Shown: positions 7,877-8,071 of the stretch, piece by piece
Numbering within the stretch: the first letter of the stretch is position 1
How the letters are laid out: each line of letters begins with the position of its first letter
Assembly (NCBI GenBank): GCA_964570325.1
Contig: CAZMXS010000109.1
Coordinates: forward strand, 1 to 8,071
DNA: 8,071 bases
Direction: 5' to 3'
Source of the DNA: CAZMXS01 sp964570325
GTDB taxonomy: Bacteria; Verrucomicrobiota; Kiritimatiellia; CAIQIC01; CAZMXS01
Position numbers and translations under genes: made by a program
Notes under the pieces: generated by a model
Databases searched by the model: none
Told to the model about the DNA's origin: nothing
The model's input: only the letters and a program-made list of their open reading frames with translations

Positions 7877-8065
7877 TCAACTGGTGTCCCCCCGCACTTG
7901 TCCCAACGGGAGCAGTTGGGCATCCGGGGGCAGGACCGCATGGTGGAGCGCCGCCACAAAGTGGCGGATGAAGTTGCGGATCATAGCCAGTTGTGGTTTG
8001 AGTCCCTTGAGTGGATCGGCTGCTGGGGTCAGGTCTATAGAACCATACAAATTCGGAGGCTGGGG
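7877..8065 (-). other. Short open frame, possible C-terminal gene remnant
   Basis: The minus strand is open for 62 codons between stops at 8066-8068 and 7877-7879. From the only ATG (7984) it would encode 35 residues starting 'MIRNFIRHFVAALHHAV' and ending 'PLGQVRGDTS'. The part upstream of the ATG also reads as protein-like ('PLKGLKPQLA') but merges into the edge repeats, so it has no normal start. The exact complementary frame on the plus strand is open too, so the coding strand is uncertain. It could be the tail of a gene whose front was replaced by the repeats. I assign no function. Confidence 0.22.
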
Positions 8066-8070
8066 TCAGG
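8022..8070. repeat. Two direct copies of a 12-bp motif at the window edge
   Basis: GCTGGGGTCAGG occurs at 8022-8033 and again at 8059-8070, a period of 37 bases. Between them is an AT-rich tract (TCTATAGAACCATACAAATT) unlike the GC-rich surroundings. I recall GGGGTCAGG(TCT) motifs clustering near REP-associated IS200-type tyrosine transposases in diverse bacteria, but this is from memory. The second copy reaches the window end, so the array may continue. Confidence 0.5.
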
Positions 8071-8071
8071 G

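Larger units (their letters stand above)
7744..8071. other. Right-edge region without a convincing gene
   Basis: About 330 bp upstream of the asnA unit. The zone 7657-7760, partly inside the candidate ORF, is richer in A and T than its surroundings and is where I would expect the asnA promoter, but no hexamer pair is good: TTGACA on the minus strand (7706-7701) lacks a matching -10. From 7877 onward an open frame and edge repeats occur (listed separately). Between 7780 and 7876 I see nothing of note. Confidence 0.45.

Overview
The window is GC-rich bacterial DNA holding five well-supported or plausible protein genes, one candidate upstream ORF, and a non-coding right edge with short repeats. 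I see no rRNA, tRNA, CRISPR array, or intact mobile element. The large secreted protein built from delta-60-type (DUF5122-like) beta-propeller repeats followed by D-x-D-G-D-G (FG-GAP/VCBS-like) modules recalls proteins of the PVC group (Verrucomicrobiota, Kiritimatiellota, Lentisphaerota). That assignment is an inference from protein style, not a sequence match I could run.

Left part (134-1556, minus strand): a two-gene unit encodes a secreted or membrane-anchored protein with a C-terminal SHOCT motif and, 37 bp downstream, a polytopic membrane protein of unknown function. A 281-bp divergent intergenic region (1557-1837) separates it from the plus-strand gene and holds ribosome-binding sites for both sides and a TATAAT box facing right.

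Middle (1838-4795, plus strand): a 985-residue exported protein. Its signal peptide is followed by 14 repeats of about 49 residues that fall into two sets of seven, then six calcium-loop modules of about 45 residues. The most economical reading is two seven-bladed propellers plus a third repeat domain. A 182-bp convergent intergenic region (4796-4977) with a long imperfect inverted repeat follows.

Right part (4978-7429, minus strand): asnA (ammonia-dependent asparagine synthetase) and asnS (asparaginyl-tRNA synthetase) lie 19 bp apart in one unit. The first makes free asparagine and the second loads it on tRNA-Asn, so this is a compact asparagine supply-and-use operon. A 105-codon ORF ends in an ATGA overlap with the asnA start and may be a translationally coupled upstream gene or a leader. 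Beyond it, 7744-8071 has no convincing gene. It carries a short open frame that could be a gene remnant and, at the very edge, two copies of a 12-bp motif 37 bp apart that look like the start of a repeat cluster continuing outside the window.

The most interesting items are the 2 x 7 blade symmetry of the large protein, the asnA-asnS pairing with its coupled upstream ORF, and the edge repeats. I found no clear evidence of a new defence, retron, toxin-antitoxin or mobile system.
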